From positions 1 to 37,902 of the forward strand of contig JBDZVX010000008.1 of NCBI GenBank assembly GCA_040255925.1: a stretch of DNA of 37,902 bases, read 5' to 3'. Below the pieces are notes generated by a model. It was not told the DNA's origin. It worked only from the letters and a program-made list of their open reading frames with translations, and searched no databases. Shown here piece by piece: positions 23,106-31,672 of this stretch. The first letter of the stretch is position 1; the number at the start of each line of letters is the position of its first letter. Both the position numbers and the translations under genes were made by a program. The stretch comes from Nitrolancea sp040255925 (lineage in GTDB: Bacteria; Chloroflexota; Chloroflexia; Thermomicrobiales; Thermomicrobiaceae).

Positions 23106-24077
23106 CTACCCGGTACCTGCTCGTCCCAACAGGGCGGCCGCAAGCGTGCCGTCGGCGTTGAGAACCGATCGGAGCAAATTCCGCGCGGGCTCATGAGTCA
23201 AAGCGTCGACCGCCGCGCGCGGATCGTACAGGAATGTATCCTGGCCAAGATGCCGGCTGAAACAGGGAGCAGGCTCCGCGACCGTGGTTAGGTACGCGAT
23301 CACCCGCGGCTCACCCTTCACGTCTATCTGGAGTGTCCCCGCCCAGCCGGCCACCTGAGCCCGCAGGCCCATCTCCTCTTCTACCTCGCGTAGCGCCGTC
23401 TGGTGGGCCGCTTCGCCCTCCTCGATATGCCCCTTGGGCAGGACCATCGAGCCATCCGCCGCGCGGCGCAAGGCGATCTTCCCCGCCTCCGGGAGGACCA
23501 CCACCGCGCCGGCTTGGGGAACCGCCCGGTCATCGCGCCCACGGACCAGTGTGGAGAGTTCGATCTCGGCCCGCAGCTTGGCATAGGTGGCGGGGATCAT
23601 CTCCGGGAGGACCATGGTATTCGCCAGGAGCGGCATAAAATTCGCGTCACCCTCCCAGCGCGGCACCACGTGGACATGCAGGTGATCGGCGATCCCGGCG
23701 CCGGCGGTGCTTCCGATATTGAGCCCGATATTGAGCCCGTGACAACGCAGCACTCGGCGCTGCGCGGCGGTAATCCAAGGGAGGAGCCCGAAGAGCTCCG
23801 CCGTGCGCGCCGAATCAAGCTCGTCGAGGTCCGCAATGTGCTGATAGGGCACGAGCATCACGTGACCCGTGTTGTACGGGTACAGGTTCATAATCACGAA
23901 GGCGTGCTCGCCGCGATAGAGAATGAGGTTCTCGGTATCGTCGTTTCCAGCTTGCTTTGTGCAGAAAATACAGTTGGAATCGCGCGCGTCGCCCCCAACA
24001 TAGCGCATGCGCCAGGGGGCCCAGAGCCGTTGCACTCGTCTTCCTCGTCCAGTTCGAACCATCTGTTCTCGGGCCAT
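23106..24077 (-). CDS. HIT-Nudix fusion protein (Ap4A phosphorylase-like plus Nudix hydrolase)
   Basis: The 323-residue protein joins two nucleotide-cleaving domains. The N-terminal HIT part (about 10-165) starts LWAPWRMRYV, has a zinc-type CIFC pair, and ends in the histidine triad HLHVHVVPRW (His132, 134, 136). This is the Ap4A-phosphorylase-like branch. The C-terminal part (about 190-320) has an intact Nudix box from Gly216 (GHIEEGEAAHQTALREVEEE, then MGL). Both active sites look complete, so it may clear dinucleoside polyphosphates in two ways. A start at 24077 is assigned. TTG 24092 lies inside a TATACT box, and ATG 24062 is equally possible because transcription may begin near 24075. 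It is convergent with pcm, 3 nt apart. Confidence 0.88.
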   Translation of the reverse strand: MAREQMVRTGRGRRVQRLWAPWRMRYVGGDARDSNCIFCTKQAGNDDTENLILYRGEHAFVIMNLYPYNTGHVMLVPYQHIADLDELDSARTAELFGLLPWITAAQRRVLRCHGLNIGLNIGSTAGAGIADHLHVHVVPRWEGDANFMPLLANTMVLPEMIPATYAKLRAEIELSTLVRGRDDRAVPQAGAVVVLPEAGKIALRRAADGSMVLPKGHIEEGEAAHQTALREVEEEMGLRAQVAGWAGTLQIDVKGEPRVIAYLTTVAEPAPCFSRHLGQDTFLYDPRAAVDALTHEPARNLLRSVLNADGTLAAALLGRAGTG

Positions 24078-24080
24078 TGT

Positions 24081-24086
24081 AGTATA
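24081..24086 (-). promoter_or_regulatory. -10 element very close to the HIT-Nudix start
   Basis: Read leftward, TATACT sits only 3 nt before the ATG at 24077. Transcription would start at about 24075, implying a leaderless mRNA or use of the ATG at 24062. No matching -35 is clear. Confidence 0.45.
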
Positions 24087-24200
24087 CCGCAATCGCGTTT
24101 GCCGCCGCCGGATCTCCGGAGCCGGCGTGTCTCAGGATTATGCGCAGCTGTAGCACGCGCGTGCCGCGACGCTCATCCGGTATCACGTTCGGTCAGGCCC

Positions 24201-24502
24201 GCGCGGCGCTGAAGACACCGCGCTCAGGTGCCGAAGCCGGCCGAGGCCGGCTGAGAATGACAGAAGTTGCCGCCCCGTGATGCGGCGCCTTGTGATGGTG
24301 AGCGAATACGCCGTCATTCTAAGCGAACGCGAAGAATCTTCTAGCGAGAAGCTCCTTCACGGAGTTTACCCTCGAGCGAAGCGAAGGGTTCAGGATGACG
24401 GGGTACGGGTGCAGGATGACCAAAGCCGCTGGCGGAAGGTGGGATCATCCGTTCCCAGCCAGGTTCACCAGGCTTCGTTTCGTGAGCGCGACGGCTTTGG
24501 CC
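24201..24502 (+). mobile_element. MITE-like composite palindromic repeat, copy 2
   Basis: The left end 24201-24260 matches copy 1 (GCGCGGCGCTGAAGACACCG and AGCCGGC-cgag-GCCGGCT). The right end 24450-24502 matches the right end of copy 1 (CCCAGCCAGG, AGGCTTCGTTTCGTGAGCGC). The order and orientation are the same. Here the centre is longer (about 190 bp) and carries a different palindromic element (24313-24399). It lies between the HIT-Nudix promoter and the polyprenyl sugar transferase promoter. Confidence 0.6.
24313..24399 (+). repeat. GTCATTCT/AGGATGAC-ended palindromic repeat nested in copy 2
   Basis: The ends GTCATTCT (24313-24320) and AGGATGAC (24392-24399) are inverted copies with one mismatch. 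The inside (GAACGCGAAGAATCTTCTAG, then GAGCGAAGCGAAGGG) resembles a dispersed intergenic motif I recall from many environmental bacterial genomes. The open frame across it (VILSEREESSS...) is the usual spurious translation. Confidence 0.55.
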
Positions 24503-24593
24503 TCGCGCTAAGGCGGCCCACGTGCCGATCCAGCCGGAGAGTACCGTGAACCCGGCGACGTGCTACCGGCGTTAAGGTCTTGGCCAGGCCCTT

Positions 24594-24602
24594 TGCTATA
24601 CT
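24594..24602 (+). promoter_or_regulatory. Extended -10 promoter for the sugar transferase gene
   Basis: TGCTATACT lies 52 bp before the ATG at 24655. No good -35 is seen, as for other extended -10 sites in this window. Confidence 0.55.
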
Positions 24603-24654
24603 ACGACACTGGGCCGATCAAGCCGGGGACTGAAACGAGGAGGCCCAAGCGCGG

Positions 24655-26166
24655 ATGACGGCGCAAACGGGAAGTGGAAGAACGCCGATAGTTAACTACA
24701 ATGGGCACGGTCGGCCAGGTCCGGTGGCGCGGAAGCAGCACCGGGTCACGACGATCGGCCGCATTGGAATTGACGCCATCCTGGTTCTTGCGTCCTTCCT
24801 CCTCGCCTACTGGCTCCGCTACCATCAGGAGATCGGTGGCGACGTCCTCCCAGGGTTTTCCCAGCCATTCACCTTCTTCGCCGGCAAAGCGGCCATTCTG
24901 ATGGTGGTCACAGCCGCGATCTTTCAACTCCGTGGCCTCTACCGGCTGCCGCGCTGGGCTAGCTTCCTGGATGAGGTCTCGATCATCGCCAGCGGCGCTA
25001 CCACGGCCATGGCGATTTTGATCCTGTACAGCTTCCTGCAGCGCTTCTACCCCTCGCGCCTGATCTTTATCTACGCCTGGATCCTGATGATTGCCCTCCT
25101 GCTCATCAAACGCCTGGGTGTGCGTCTCGTCCGGCAATACCTCTGGTCGCGCGGTATGGGGGTGGACCGGGTGCTGGTCGTCGGCGCCGGGCCGGCCGGC
25201 CAGCGAATCATGCAGCACCTCTTCAGCCAGCCTCAGGCCGGATACCGGGTCGTAGGCTTCGTCGATGATATCCCCGCCGACGACAATTGGGGGATCGCAA
25301 CCGAGTGGCGAGTGGAGCGGCCATCCTACCTTGGCCGGGTCAGTGAGATTGCCGAGGTCGTGCGCGACCATCATATCGACGAGGTGATCATCGCCCTGCC
25401 ACCGACCGCGCATGAGGCGACCCTGTCGATCATCGAACAGTGCCGGGAACGCGAGGTCGGATTTACGCTCGTCCCGGATCTCTTCGAACTGGCGCTCGAC
25501 CGCGTTCACATCAATGAGGTCGCCGGGCTGCCGCTGATCGGACTCAAGGACACCCGCATCCAGGGCGCGAATTATCTGATTAAACGCGGAATGGATGTCG
25601 TGATCGCGCTCACGGTGTTGATTCTGTCCGCTCCACTGATGCTGCTGATCGCGCTGGCGGTCAAACTCAGTTCACCCGGGCCGGTCCTCTTCCGGCAGGT
25701 GCGGGTCGGCAAGGGTGCACGGCGTTTCACCCTCTACAAGTTCCGGTCGATGTACCAGGATGCCGAGGAACGCAAGGCGGAACTCCAGGCTGCCTATAAA
25801 GTCGGCACGCTCCTCTTCAAGATCAAAGATGATCCGCGCGTCACGCGCGTCGGCCGCTTTCTCCGGCGGACTAGCCTGGATGAGCTGCCGCAGTTCGTCA
25901 ACGTGCTTCTCGGTGAGATGAGCGTGGTCGGGCCGCGGCCCCCGGTTCCCGCCGAGGTTCTGGCCTACGATGACTGGCATTACGAACGGCTTCTCGTCAC
26001 ACCAGGCTTGACCGGTCTCTGGCAAGTGAGCGGGCGGAGCGATCTGACCTTCGACGAGATGGTCAAACTCGACCTCTACTACGCCGAGCACTGGTCACCG
26101 TGGCTGGATATCAAGCTGATCCTGCGAACCGTCCCGGCGGTTCTCCTGGCTCGCGGCGCGTATTAA
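24655..26166 (+). CDS. Polyprenyl-phosphate sugar-1-phosphate transferase (exopolysaccharide initiation)
   Basis: The 503-residue membrane protein starts with four N-terminal helices (about 37-150). A Rossmann-like CoA-binding-3 segment follows (VLVVGAGPAGQRIM, GYRVVGFVDD, DEVIIALPPTAHEA). A fifth helix (about 307-327) leads into the bacterial sugar transferase domain. There KRGMDVVIAL, SSPGPVLFRQVRVGK, FTLYKFRSM, TSLDELPQFVNVLLGEMSVVGPRPP and TPGLTGLWQVSGRSD are all intact. The family (WcaJ/CpsE-like) transfers a sugar-1-phosphate to undecaprenyl phosphate at the membrane as the first step of polysaccharide synthesis. The sugar is unknown. GAGGAGG lies 11 nt before the ATG. No glycosyltransferases or export genes lie next to it, so the rest of the pathway must be elsewhere. 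Confidence 0.92.
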   Translation: MTAQTGSGRTPIVNYNGHGRPGPVARKQHRVTTIGRIGIDAILVLASFLLAYWLRYHQEIGGDVLPGFSQPFTFFAGKAAILMVVTAAIFQLRGLYRLPRWASFLDEVSIIASGATTAMAILILYSFLQRFYPSRLIFIYAWILMIALLLIKRLGVRLVRQYLWSRGMGVDRVLVVGAGPAGQRIMQHLFSQPQAGYRVVGFVDDIPADDNWGIATEWRVERPSYLGRVSEIAEVVRDHHIDEVIIALPPTAHEATLSIIEQCREREVGFTLVPDLFELALDRVHINEVAGLPLIGLKDTRIQGANYLIKRGMDVVIALTVLILSAPLMLLIALAVKLSSPGPVLFRQVRVGKGARRFTLYKFRSMYQDAEERKAELQAAYKVGTLLFKIKDDPRVTRVGRFLRRTSLDELPQFVNVLLGEMSVVGPRPPVPAEVLAYDDWHYERLLVTPGLTGLWQVSGRSDLTFDEMVKLDLYYAEHWSPWLDIKLILRTVPAVLLARGAY

Positions 26167-26273
26167 CCTTGCGCGGTTCCTAGGCATATCTGGTATTCTC
26201 ATAGTGAGCGATTTCTCCCAGCCATTATGTCCAAGACGCCGTCAGGATTCACCTTGTGGAAGGGACCACTGGG

Positions 26274-28796
26274 ATGCCGCAAAGTCTGGAGCGTCCGGAC
26301 CAGCTTCGTGACCCGGAAAGACTTGCCGCACTCCAGCAATTGGGTCTCCTTGATCGCTCGCCTGATCCGGCGTTCGACCGGCTGACCCGCCTCGCGGCCA
26401 CGGTCATCGGGACGCCGATCGCGCTGGTATCCCTGGTTGACAGCGACCGCCAGTTCTTCATGAGCGCATTCGGACTCCCCGAGCCATGTCGCTCCCAGCG
26501 CGAGACTCCCCTCTCGTACTCCTTTTGCAAGCACGTTGTCACGACCGGACAGCCGTTAGCGATCGAAGATGCGCGGGAACATCCCTTGACGCGGGATAAC
26601 CGTGCGGTCATCGAGCACGGGCTGATCGCCTATCTCGGTATCCCCCTTGTCACCGGCTGCGGCCATGTCCTGGGAACCTTGTGCGTGATGGATTTCCAGC
26701 CCCGGAGCTGGAGCCCGGCGGAAATCGATATACTGACCGATATCGCCGCATCGGTGATGAGCGAGATCAAGCTGATTGCACGTTCGGCGGAGCATCGGGG
26801 GGCAATCTCGGAGCCGGTAGGCGAAGGGACCATAGGGCTGTGCCGTTCGGGGCGCTGCACCTTCATCAACCCGGCCGCGGCCGAGATGCTGGGCTACACG
26901 GCCGGTGAGATCGTGGGACAGTCAATGCACGATCTCGTTCATCGCGGGCAGTATGAACTCAACCCCTTGCCGGGAAATGACTGTCTGATGTGTCAGGCGC
27001 TGCGAGCGAACCGAATGGTTCAGCTTGAGGATCAGGTCCTTTGGCGGCGGGACGGGACCAGCTTTCTGGCTGACTATAGCGTGTATCCTGTGATACAGAA
27101 TGGGATCATCACCGGCTCGATCGCGATGTTCGTCGATGTCGCCACCCGCCAGCAAGCTCGCGAGGCTGGGCAGGCCCACCGCCAGGCGCTAACCGAGGCG
27201 GAGTACGAGCGGGACCAGCTCCAGCGCTTGGTCAACCAAGCCCCCATTTTCTGCTACCTGGCCGGGCCGGAGCATATCTACACCCTCGCCAATGAGAGCT
27301 GCCGGCATGTCATCGGGGGCCGCGATCCTATCGGTAAACCCTTGCGCGAGGTGTTGCCGGAAATCGAGTCGCAAGGAATCGTCGCGCTGCTGGACCGGGT
27401 GTTTATGACCGGCGAGCCGTTCACCGGAATTGAGATGCCCGTCATGATCGAACGGAACGGCGATGGCACGCTGGAAGAGTGCTCATTTACCTTCATCTAC
27501 CAGCCGGACGTCGGTCAGGACGGGAAGATACACGGAATCGCGGTCTATGGCTTTGAGGTGACTGAACAGGTACGGGCGCGACGGGATGTAGAGAAACGTA
27601 TCGGTCCCAGCGGCGAGCGCATGGCGGTCTTGGCTGAGGTCTCCCGCCTCTTCGCGGAGGCTGCGTTCGACCAGCAAGCTATTCTGGATACCGCCGCCCG
27701 ATATGGTGCAAACCAGATCGGTGATACCTGTACCATTCGTCTCCTCTCCGACGACGAAAAGCGGCTTGTTCCGGTTGCCCTGTACCCATCCACCCCAGGC
27801 ACCCGCCATCACGTCAGGGCCTGGCTGACAGGCTCATCTCTTCCAGTCGATGCGGAACATGGCCGATGGATGGCCCAGGCCGACGAGCCGCTTTCGATGC
27901 AGGGATACACACCCGAGGAGCACCGAGCCACAATCGGCCCCGCGGCCCGCTTCATGGAGCAGCTTGGGACGCAGAGCGTACTGATGCTGCCGCTGCGAGC
28001 CCGAAATCAGGTGGTTGGATTGATGAGTGTGTTGCGGAACGCTCAGGCGCCCCCCTTTTCCATTGAAGATCATCGGTTTCTCCAAGCCCTGGCCGGCCGC
28101 ACCGCCCTGGCCCTCCTAAACGCGCGGCTCTACCGGCAACTCGGTGACCGGCGGCAGCAGTGCCAGGTGCTGGTTGGCCGGCTCCTGCTGGCACAGGAGA
28201 AGGAGCGGAAACGGTTGGCCTATGAGCTGCATGAAGATCTCGCGCAGATCGCGGCCAGCGCCTATCAGCATCTCCAAGCCTATGCCAGCCGCCAGCCCAT
28301 GCCGCCGGGTTCCCATGAGCTCGATCAAACGACGGAGCTCATGCGCCGGACGATCCAAGAAGCCAGGCGGATCGTAAGCGAACTGCGTCCGACGGTACTC
28401 GACGATTTCGGCCTGCCGGCGGCTATCCGACTACAGGTCGAGGCGTTGCGGGCCACGGGGTGGCAGATCACCTACCGAGAAGAGACCCGTATCGAGCGGC
28501 TGCCGGCAACGGTCGAGACAGCGATTTTCCGGTTCGTTCAGGAGGCTCTGCAAAACGTGCGGCAGCATGCCGGGACGACCCAAGTCGAAATTCTGATGGA
28601 ACAGACGAACCAGTCCATCCGGATGGAGGTCCAGGACCGGGGCCGCGGATTCACGCCGGAGACGAGCATCAGCCAGCAGGTTGGACTCGCGAGCATACGC
28701 GCCTGGGTGGCCTTTCTTGGCGGCGAGTTCCTGCTGGACAGCCGGCCGGGTGGAGGAACCCGCCTTCGCGCCGAGATCCCAGTTCGGGACGATTGA
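26274..28796 (+). CDS. GAF-PAS-PAS-GAF sensor histidine kinase (HisKA_3/NarL type)
   Basis: The 840-residue soluble protein has GAF (about 14-165), PAS (175-300), PAS (322-435) and GAF (455-620) domains. A HisKA_3 dimerisation helix follows with phospho-acceptor His653 in ERKRLAYELHEDLAQ. The HATPase has an N-box (FRFVQEALQNVRQHA) and a DRGRGF glycine motif. No membrane helices are seen, so it senses something in the cytoplasm. The ligand is unknown. HisKA_3 kinases normally phosphorylate NarL-type regulators; none is in the window. ATG 26274 was chosen over GTG 26256, with GGAAGGG upstream. It ends 3 nt from the convergent S2P gene. The first PAS domain has a CLMC pair that could hold a cofactor or zinc. 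Confidence 0.88.
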   Translation: MPQSLERPDQLRDPERLAALQQLGLLDRSPDPAFDRLTRLAATVIGTPIALVSLVDSDRQFFMSAFGLPEPCRSQRETPLSYSFCKHVVTTGQPLAIEDAREHPLTRDNRAVIEHGLIAYLGIPLVTGCGHVLGTLCVMDFQPRSWSPAEIDILTDIAASVMSEIKLIARSAEHRGAISEPVGEGTIGLCRSGRCTFINPAAAEMLGYTAGEIVGQSMHDLVHRGQYELNPLPGNDCLMCQALRANRMVQLEDQVLWRRDGTSFLADYSVYPVIQNGIITGSIAMFVDVATRQQAREAGQAHRQALTEAEYERDQLQRLVNQAPIFCYLAGPEHIYTLANESCRHVIGGRDPIGKPLREVLPEIESQGIVALLDRVFMTGEPFTGIEMPVMIERNGDGTLEECSFTFIYQPDVGQDGKIHGIAVYGFEVTEQVRARRDVEKRIGPSGERMAVLAEVSRLFAEAAFDQQAILDTAARYGANQIGDTCTIRLLSDDEKRLVPVALYPSTPGTRHHVRAWLTGSSLPVDAEHGRWMAQADEPLSMQGYTPEEHRATIGPAARFMEQLGTQSVLMLPLRARNQVVGLMSVLRNAQAPPFSIEDHRFLQALAGRTALALLNARLYRQLGDRRQQCQVLVGRLLLAQEKERKRLAYELHEDLAQIAASAYQHLQAYASRQPMPPGSHELDQTTELMRRTIQEARRIVSELRPTVLDDFGLPAAIRLQVEALRATGWQITYREETRIERLPATVETAIFRFVQEALQNVRQHAGTTQVEILMEQTNQSIRMEVQDRGRGFTPETSISQQVGLASIRAWVAFLGGEFLLDSRPGGGTRLRAEIPVRDD

Positions 28797-28799
28797 GCT

Positions 28800-29978
28800 T
28801 CACGCCAACTGCTTGGCGCGCTTCCCAGACCCATCGCTCGATCGCGCGGCCGCGCCCACCGGCACCGACAACTCCTGGCTCGATTGGAAGAATCTGATCA
28901 CCGCGCCCCGTGTCAGCAGGCCAACCACGGTATGACCTTCCACTACCGGAAGCTGGTGAATGTCGTGGGTGGACATTTTTTCGAGCGCCTCGTCCAGATC
29001 AGTGTCCGGCGTGACCGTCAGGACGTGCCCAAAGGAGGTCATGCGATCGAGGACCCGGAGGCGACCCCATTCCTCCTGCGGAACATCCTTGATGTCGGTC
29101 AGCGTGATGATGCCGACCAAGTTGCCGCCATCCACGACCGGGACGCCGCGAACGTTCTGCTCCAGGATGTAGTGATGTACGAGATCATCGATCAGCACGT
29201 CCGGCCGCACGGTAACTGGGGACGGGTCCATCAGGGAACGTACCTGTACGCCGGAGGGCGATGACGTTGTCGATGGCCGGCTGTGATAAGCGTGCTCCGC
29301 GGCATTTTGCAAGAACCAGCCGATCACCACCAGCCAAATGCCACCCATAACATCCCAAAAGGCGTAGATGATACCACCGATAATGCTCAGGTAGCCGATG
29401 ACGACCCCCAGGGTCGCGGCCACGCGCGTTGCCATTCCGACATTGCCGGTAAGTCCCCAGAGGATCGAGCGCAGCATCCGCCCACCATCCAGCGGATATC
29501 CGGGAATAAGGTTGAATATCACCAGGATGATGTTCGCGCCGGCCAGGTAGAGGAATACCGCCGAGACCATCTCACTGACCGGAGTCGTGAGGTACCCGAT
29601 GGCAAACGTGACGATCGCCGCCATCACGCTGACCGACGGGCCAGCCATCGCGATCTGGAGCTCATCACCGGGGTCGTCGGTCTCCTGGCTGATATTCGTC
29701 GCACCACCGAACAGAAAGAGCGTAATATCCCGGACCGGAATGCCCTTGGCTCGCGCCGCGAACGAGTGCCCCAGCTCATGCGCCAGCACCGAGACAAAGA
29801 GCAGAATGGTCGCTACGGCGCTGATCACCCAGGTCTCAGTCAGGGACCAGTGAGGGTAGAAGCTCGGGAAAACCCCGGCCGCCAGTGAGTAGGTCATGAG
29901 GCCGAAAACGATCAACCAGGTATAGTGGATATTGATCGTCACGCCTCCGATGCGCCCCACGCACAGAGAGTTTTTCAT
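28800..29978 (-). CDS. Site-2-protease-like M50 metalloprotease with two CBS domains
   Basis: The 392-residue protein is an integral-membrane zinc protease. HELGHS (His67, Glu68, His71) lies in a helix, and the third ligand Asp164 lies in NLIPGYPLDGGRM. About six helices fill residues 15-225. Two CBS domains (about 246-302 and 311-366) follow and would bind adenine nucleotides to tune activity. Such S2P proteins cut membrane-bound substrates, often anti-sigma factors. RsrA here has no membrane helix, so it is not an obvious target. AAGGAG lies 9 nt before the ATG. It is convergent with the sensor kinase. Confidence 0.9.
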   Translation of the reverse strand: MKNSLCVGRIGGVTINIHYTWLIVFGLMTYSLAAGVFPSFYPHWSLTETWVISAVATILLFVSVLAHELGHSFAARAKGIPVRDITLFLFGGATNISQETDDPGDELQIAMAGPSVSVMAAIVTFAIGYLTTPVSEMVSAVFLYLAGANIILVIFNLIPGYPLDGGRMLRSILWGLTGNVGMATRVAATLGVVIGYLSIIGGIIYAFWDVMGGIWLVVIGWFLQNAAEHAYHSRPSTTSSPSGVQVRSLMDPSPVTVRPDVLIDDLVHHYILEQNVRGVPVVDGGNLVGIITLTDIKDVPQEEWGRLRVLDRMTSFGHVLTVTPDTDLDEALEKMSTHDIHQLPVVEGHTVVGLLTRGAVIRFFQSSQELSVPVGAAARSSDGSGKRAKQLA

Positions 29979-30040
29979 CGACCTCGGCTCCTTAGATCAT
30001 GGCCCGTGGGGCGTAGTGACATCGCCGGACCACCACTCCT

Positions 30041-30101
30041 TTGATTCCAGGGATGGGGTATCCAGTAATAATCGCGTACTGTGGCTAGTAGCCGGAATCA
30101 A
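30041..30101. repeat. Inverted repeat upstream of the S2P gene
   Basis: TTGATTCC (30041-30048) and GGAATCAA (30094-30101) are exact inverted copies 45 bp apart, in the 219-bp gap between the S2P start and the GNAT end. They could be regulator sites or flank a structured leader. No promoter is clear. Confidence 0.35.
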
Positions 30102-30197
30102 GGGTCCCGATTCGGTAGCGTACGAACAACGCGCCGGTGCGCCAGAAACGCAACTTGCATGCCGGTACCCACTCCGGGCGCATAGCGGCATGAGAAA

Positions 30198-30599
30198 TCA
30201 TTGGTCCCGATCGAGAATGAATCCCTCCACCGGCCTCCAGCCCGTCGCCCGGTAGAAGCCGCTCGCGCTGGGATCGGCGATACACGTCAAATCTCGCGTT
30301 CGGGTCCGTTGAAGGCAGGCCTGCACCAGCGCTTTCCCGATACCCTTACCCCGATGCTCGGGGCTGACGACTAGATCATACAGGATCGCGTTGTATATCC
30401 CATCGCCGACCACGCGCGTGGCGCCAACTGTCTTCCCATCAATAAAGGCAACGGCGATTAACAGGCTGCGAGAGAGGGCCGCCGACAGCGCGTGACGCGG
30501 CTCCCAGCCGACCGCCCCGATCAGAGCGGAATACGCGCCCGTCAACTCCACGATCTGCCGCTCGTCGAGTTCAGCCGCCGTGTAGACCTCAATATTCAT
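30198..30599 (-). CDS. GNAT family N-acetyltransferase
   Basis: This 133-residue single-domain enzyme has the acetyl-CoA loop VVSPEHRGKGIGKALVQA (His82 to Gly88 being the R/Q-x-x-G-x-G/A motif). The closing strand is PSASGFYRATGWRP. Before it lie the family strands LLIAVAFIDGKTVGATRVV and YNAILYDLVV. The acceptor amine is not predictable from sequence. The ATG at 30599 is preceded by a purine-rich GTAGGGAT. It stands alone between S2P and a 282-bp empty stretch. Confidence 0.88.
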   Translation of the reverse strand: MNIEVYTAAELDERQIVELTGAYSALIGAVGWEPRHALSAALSRSLLIAVAFIDGKTVGATRVVGDGIYNAILYDLVVSPEHRGKGIGKALVQACLQRTRTRDLTCIADPSASGFYRATGWRPVEGFILDRDQ

Positions 30600-30881
30600 A
30601 TCCCTACGCCCTTACGGCTGCGACGCCGCGTTCGTCCCCGGTAACCTGGCGAATGCGATACGCTGACGAGCACTAGCATCCTTCGTTGGGAACCGACCAA
30701 ACCGTCCCGTCTAGGCGCGGACACCCTGGGCGATTCCCGGAAACGGCTGCCGGACTACACATACCGGAACTCAGCTCGTGGATGCCGGATCTCCAGCCCT
30801 GCCCGGCCGGGCTGGAGCGCACACCGGTACCCAATGATCCCAACGTCACCGCAGGCGCTGGGCATTCCCCCCGGCGCCGGA
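30600..30881. other. Intergenic stretch with a 9-bp perfect stem
   Basis: No gene is supported. An open plus frame from 30686 is Pro/Arg-rich and lacks a ribosome site. CTCCAGCCC (30791-30799) and GGGCTGGAG (30809-30817) form a strong hairpin without a T-tract, about 90 bp beyond the DUF1360 stop in the leftward direction. It may be an RNA 3'-end stabiliser. Confidence 0.45.
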
Positions 30882-31379
30882 TTATCGCGGCGCGGACTGC
30901 TTGCGCTCCGATTCCGCCAGCCAGGTTAGCGCTTCGATCGTCGAGTTCAGCAGCTCAGCAACGCCGGTAGCACCCATGATAGTCAAAAAGACGCGTGTCG
31001 GCCGCGGGGCGAGGTGAAGCCCGTAGACCAAAGCGGCGGCAGCCCAGGTACCGGCACAGATCGGACAGGAGAGCAGCTCCCCGAGCGCGAAGCGGACGCC
31101 AGTCCCCTCGGCCACAACCGTTTCCCCTACACCGGTATCATCCGGTACCGTTTCGGTGAACGGCGCGCGTAACGGCTCAGCTACGCGCTCATAGGCGATC
31201 ATGTGGCCGGTCCGAAAGGCTGAAAGCCCGATGAGCAACAAGTCAAACGGACGGATCTCCAGATTCTCATTGTGATCGGCGGACCATTTTGAAAACGATC
31301 CGAGAAGGGTGAAGAATAGACCAATCAGCGTGAGCTTGGTGGCCCGGTTCTCCAAGATATCGATTTTTTTGGATGACAT
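30882..31379 (-). CDS. DUF1360 membrane protein
   Basis: The 165-residue product starts MSSKKIDILENRATKL at 31379. It has a helix near 16-33, PFDLLLIGLSAFRTGHMIAYE (DUF1360 hallmark), a conserved RAPFTE, then LLSCPICAGTWAAAALVYGL with a Cys-x-x-Cys pair and two more hydrophobic stretches. The family is found in Bacillus-like and Chloroflexota genomes and has no clear biochemical role. A longer frame from 31493 is rejected for lack of matching sequence. Confidence 0.82.
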   Translation of the reverse strand: MSSKKIDILENRATKLTLIGLFFTLLGSFSKWSADHNENLEIRPFDLLLIGLSAFRTGHMIAYERVAEPLRAPFTETVPDDTGVGETVVAEGTGVRFALGELLSCPICAGTWAAAALVYGLHLAPRPTRVFLTIMGATGVAELLNSTIEALTWLAESERKQSAPR

Positions 31380-31672
31380 GCTCGTTCCCGTTTCCCGAAC
31401 GCCAATACTACTCCCTTGTATCCGCAGAGGTCGTGCCGTTCCGCCATCCTCGGCCTCGTGCCATCGCACACGAGCTTGCCAGCCCATGACCACCGGTCCA
31501 CTATCGCCGTTCCCGCTCGTGCTGTGATCGGCGATGGTGGCGGGCCGGATATCGTACCGGCACGCCTAGCACAATCGTCCGTACTGACCCACGGTCCCGG
31601 GTTGTCACCGGCACAGTTGGAGCGGCCAGGGTCCCGTTAACGTACCCAGCCCGCGAAATGTCGCTCGTAATT
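31380..31672. other. Intergenic stretch, nothing recognised
   Basis: These 293 bases lie between two leftward genes. I see no credible gene, terminator or promoter. Open frames on both strands are short and lack ribosome sites. Confidence 0.4.

Noticed and set aside
19883..24502. Repeats considered as a CRISPR array
   Set aside because: Only two distant copies with palindromic arms and no regular spacers.
24277..24549. A 90-residue open frame (MMRRLVMVSEYAV...)
   Set aside because: It crosses two nested repeats and reads as the common spurious translation of a dispersed palindrome; it has no ribosome site.
30791..30817. 9-bp perfect stem considered as a terminator of the DUF1360 gene
   Set aside because: No T-tract follows on either strand; kept only as a structural repeat.
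30686..30970. A 94-residue plus-strand open frame
   Set aside because: Pro/Arg/Ser-rich, no ribosome site, and it overlaps the end of the DUF1360 gene.
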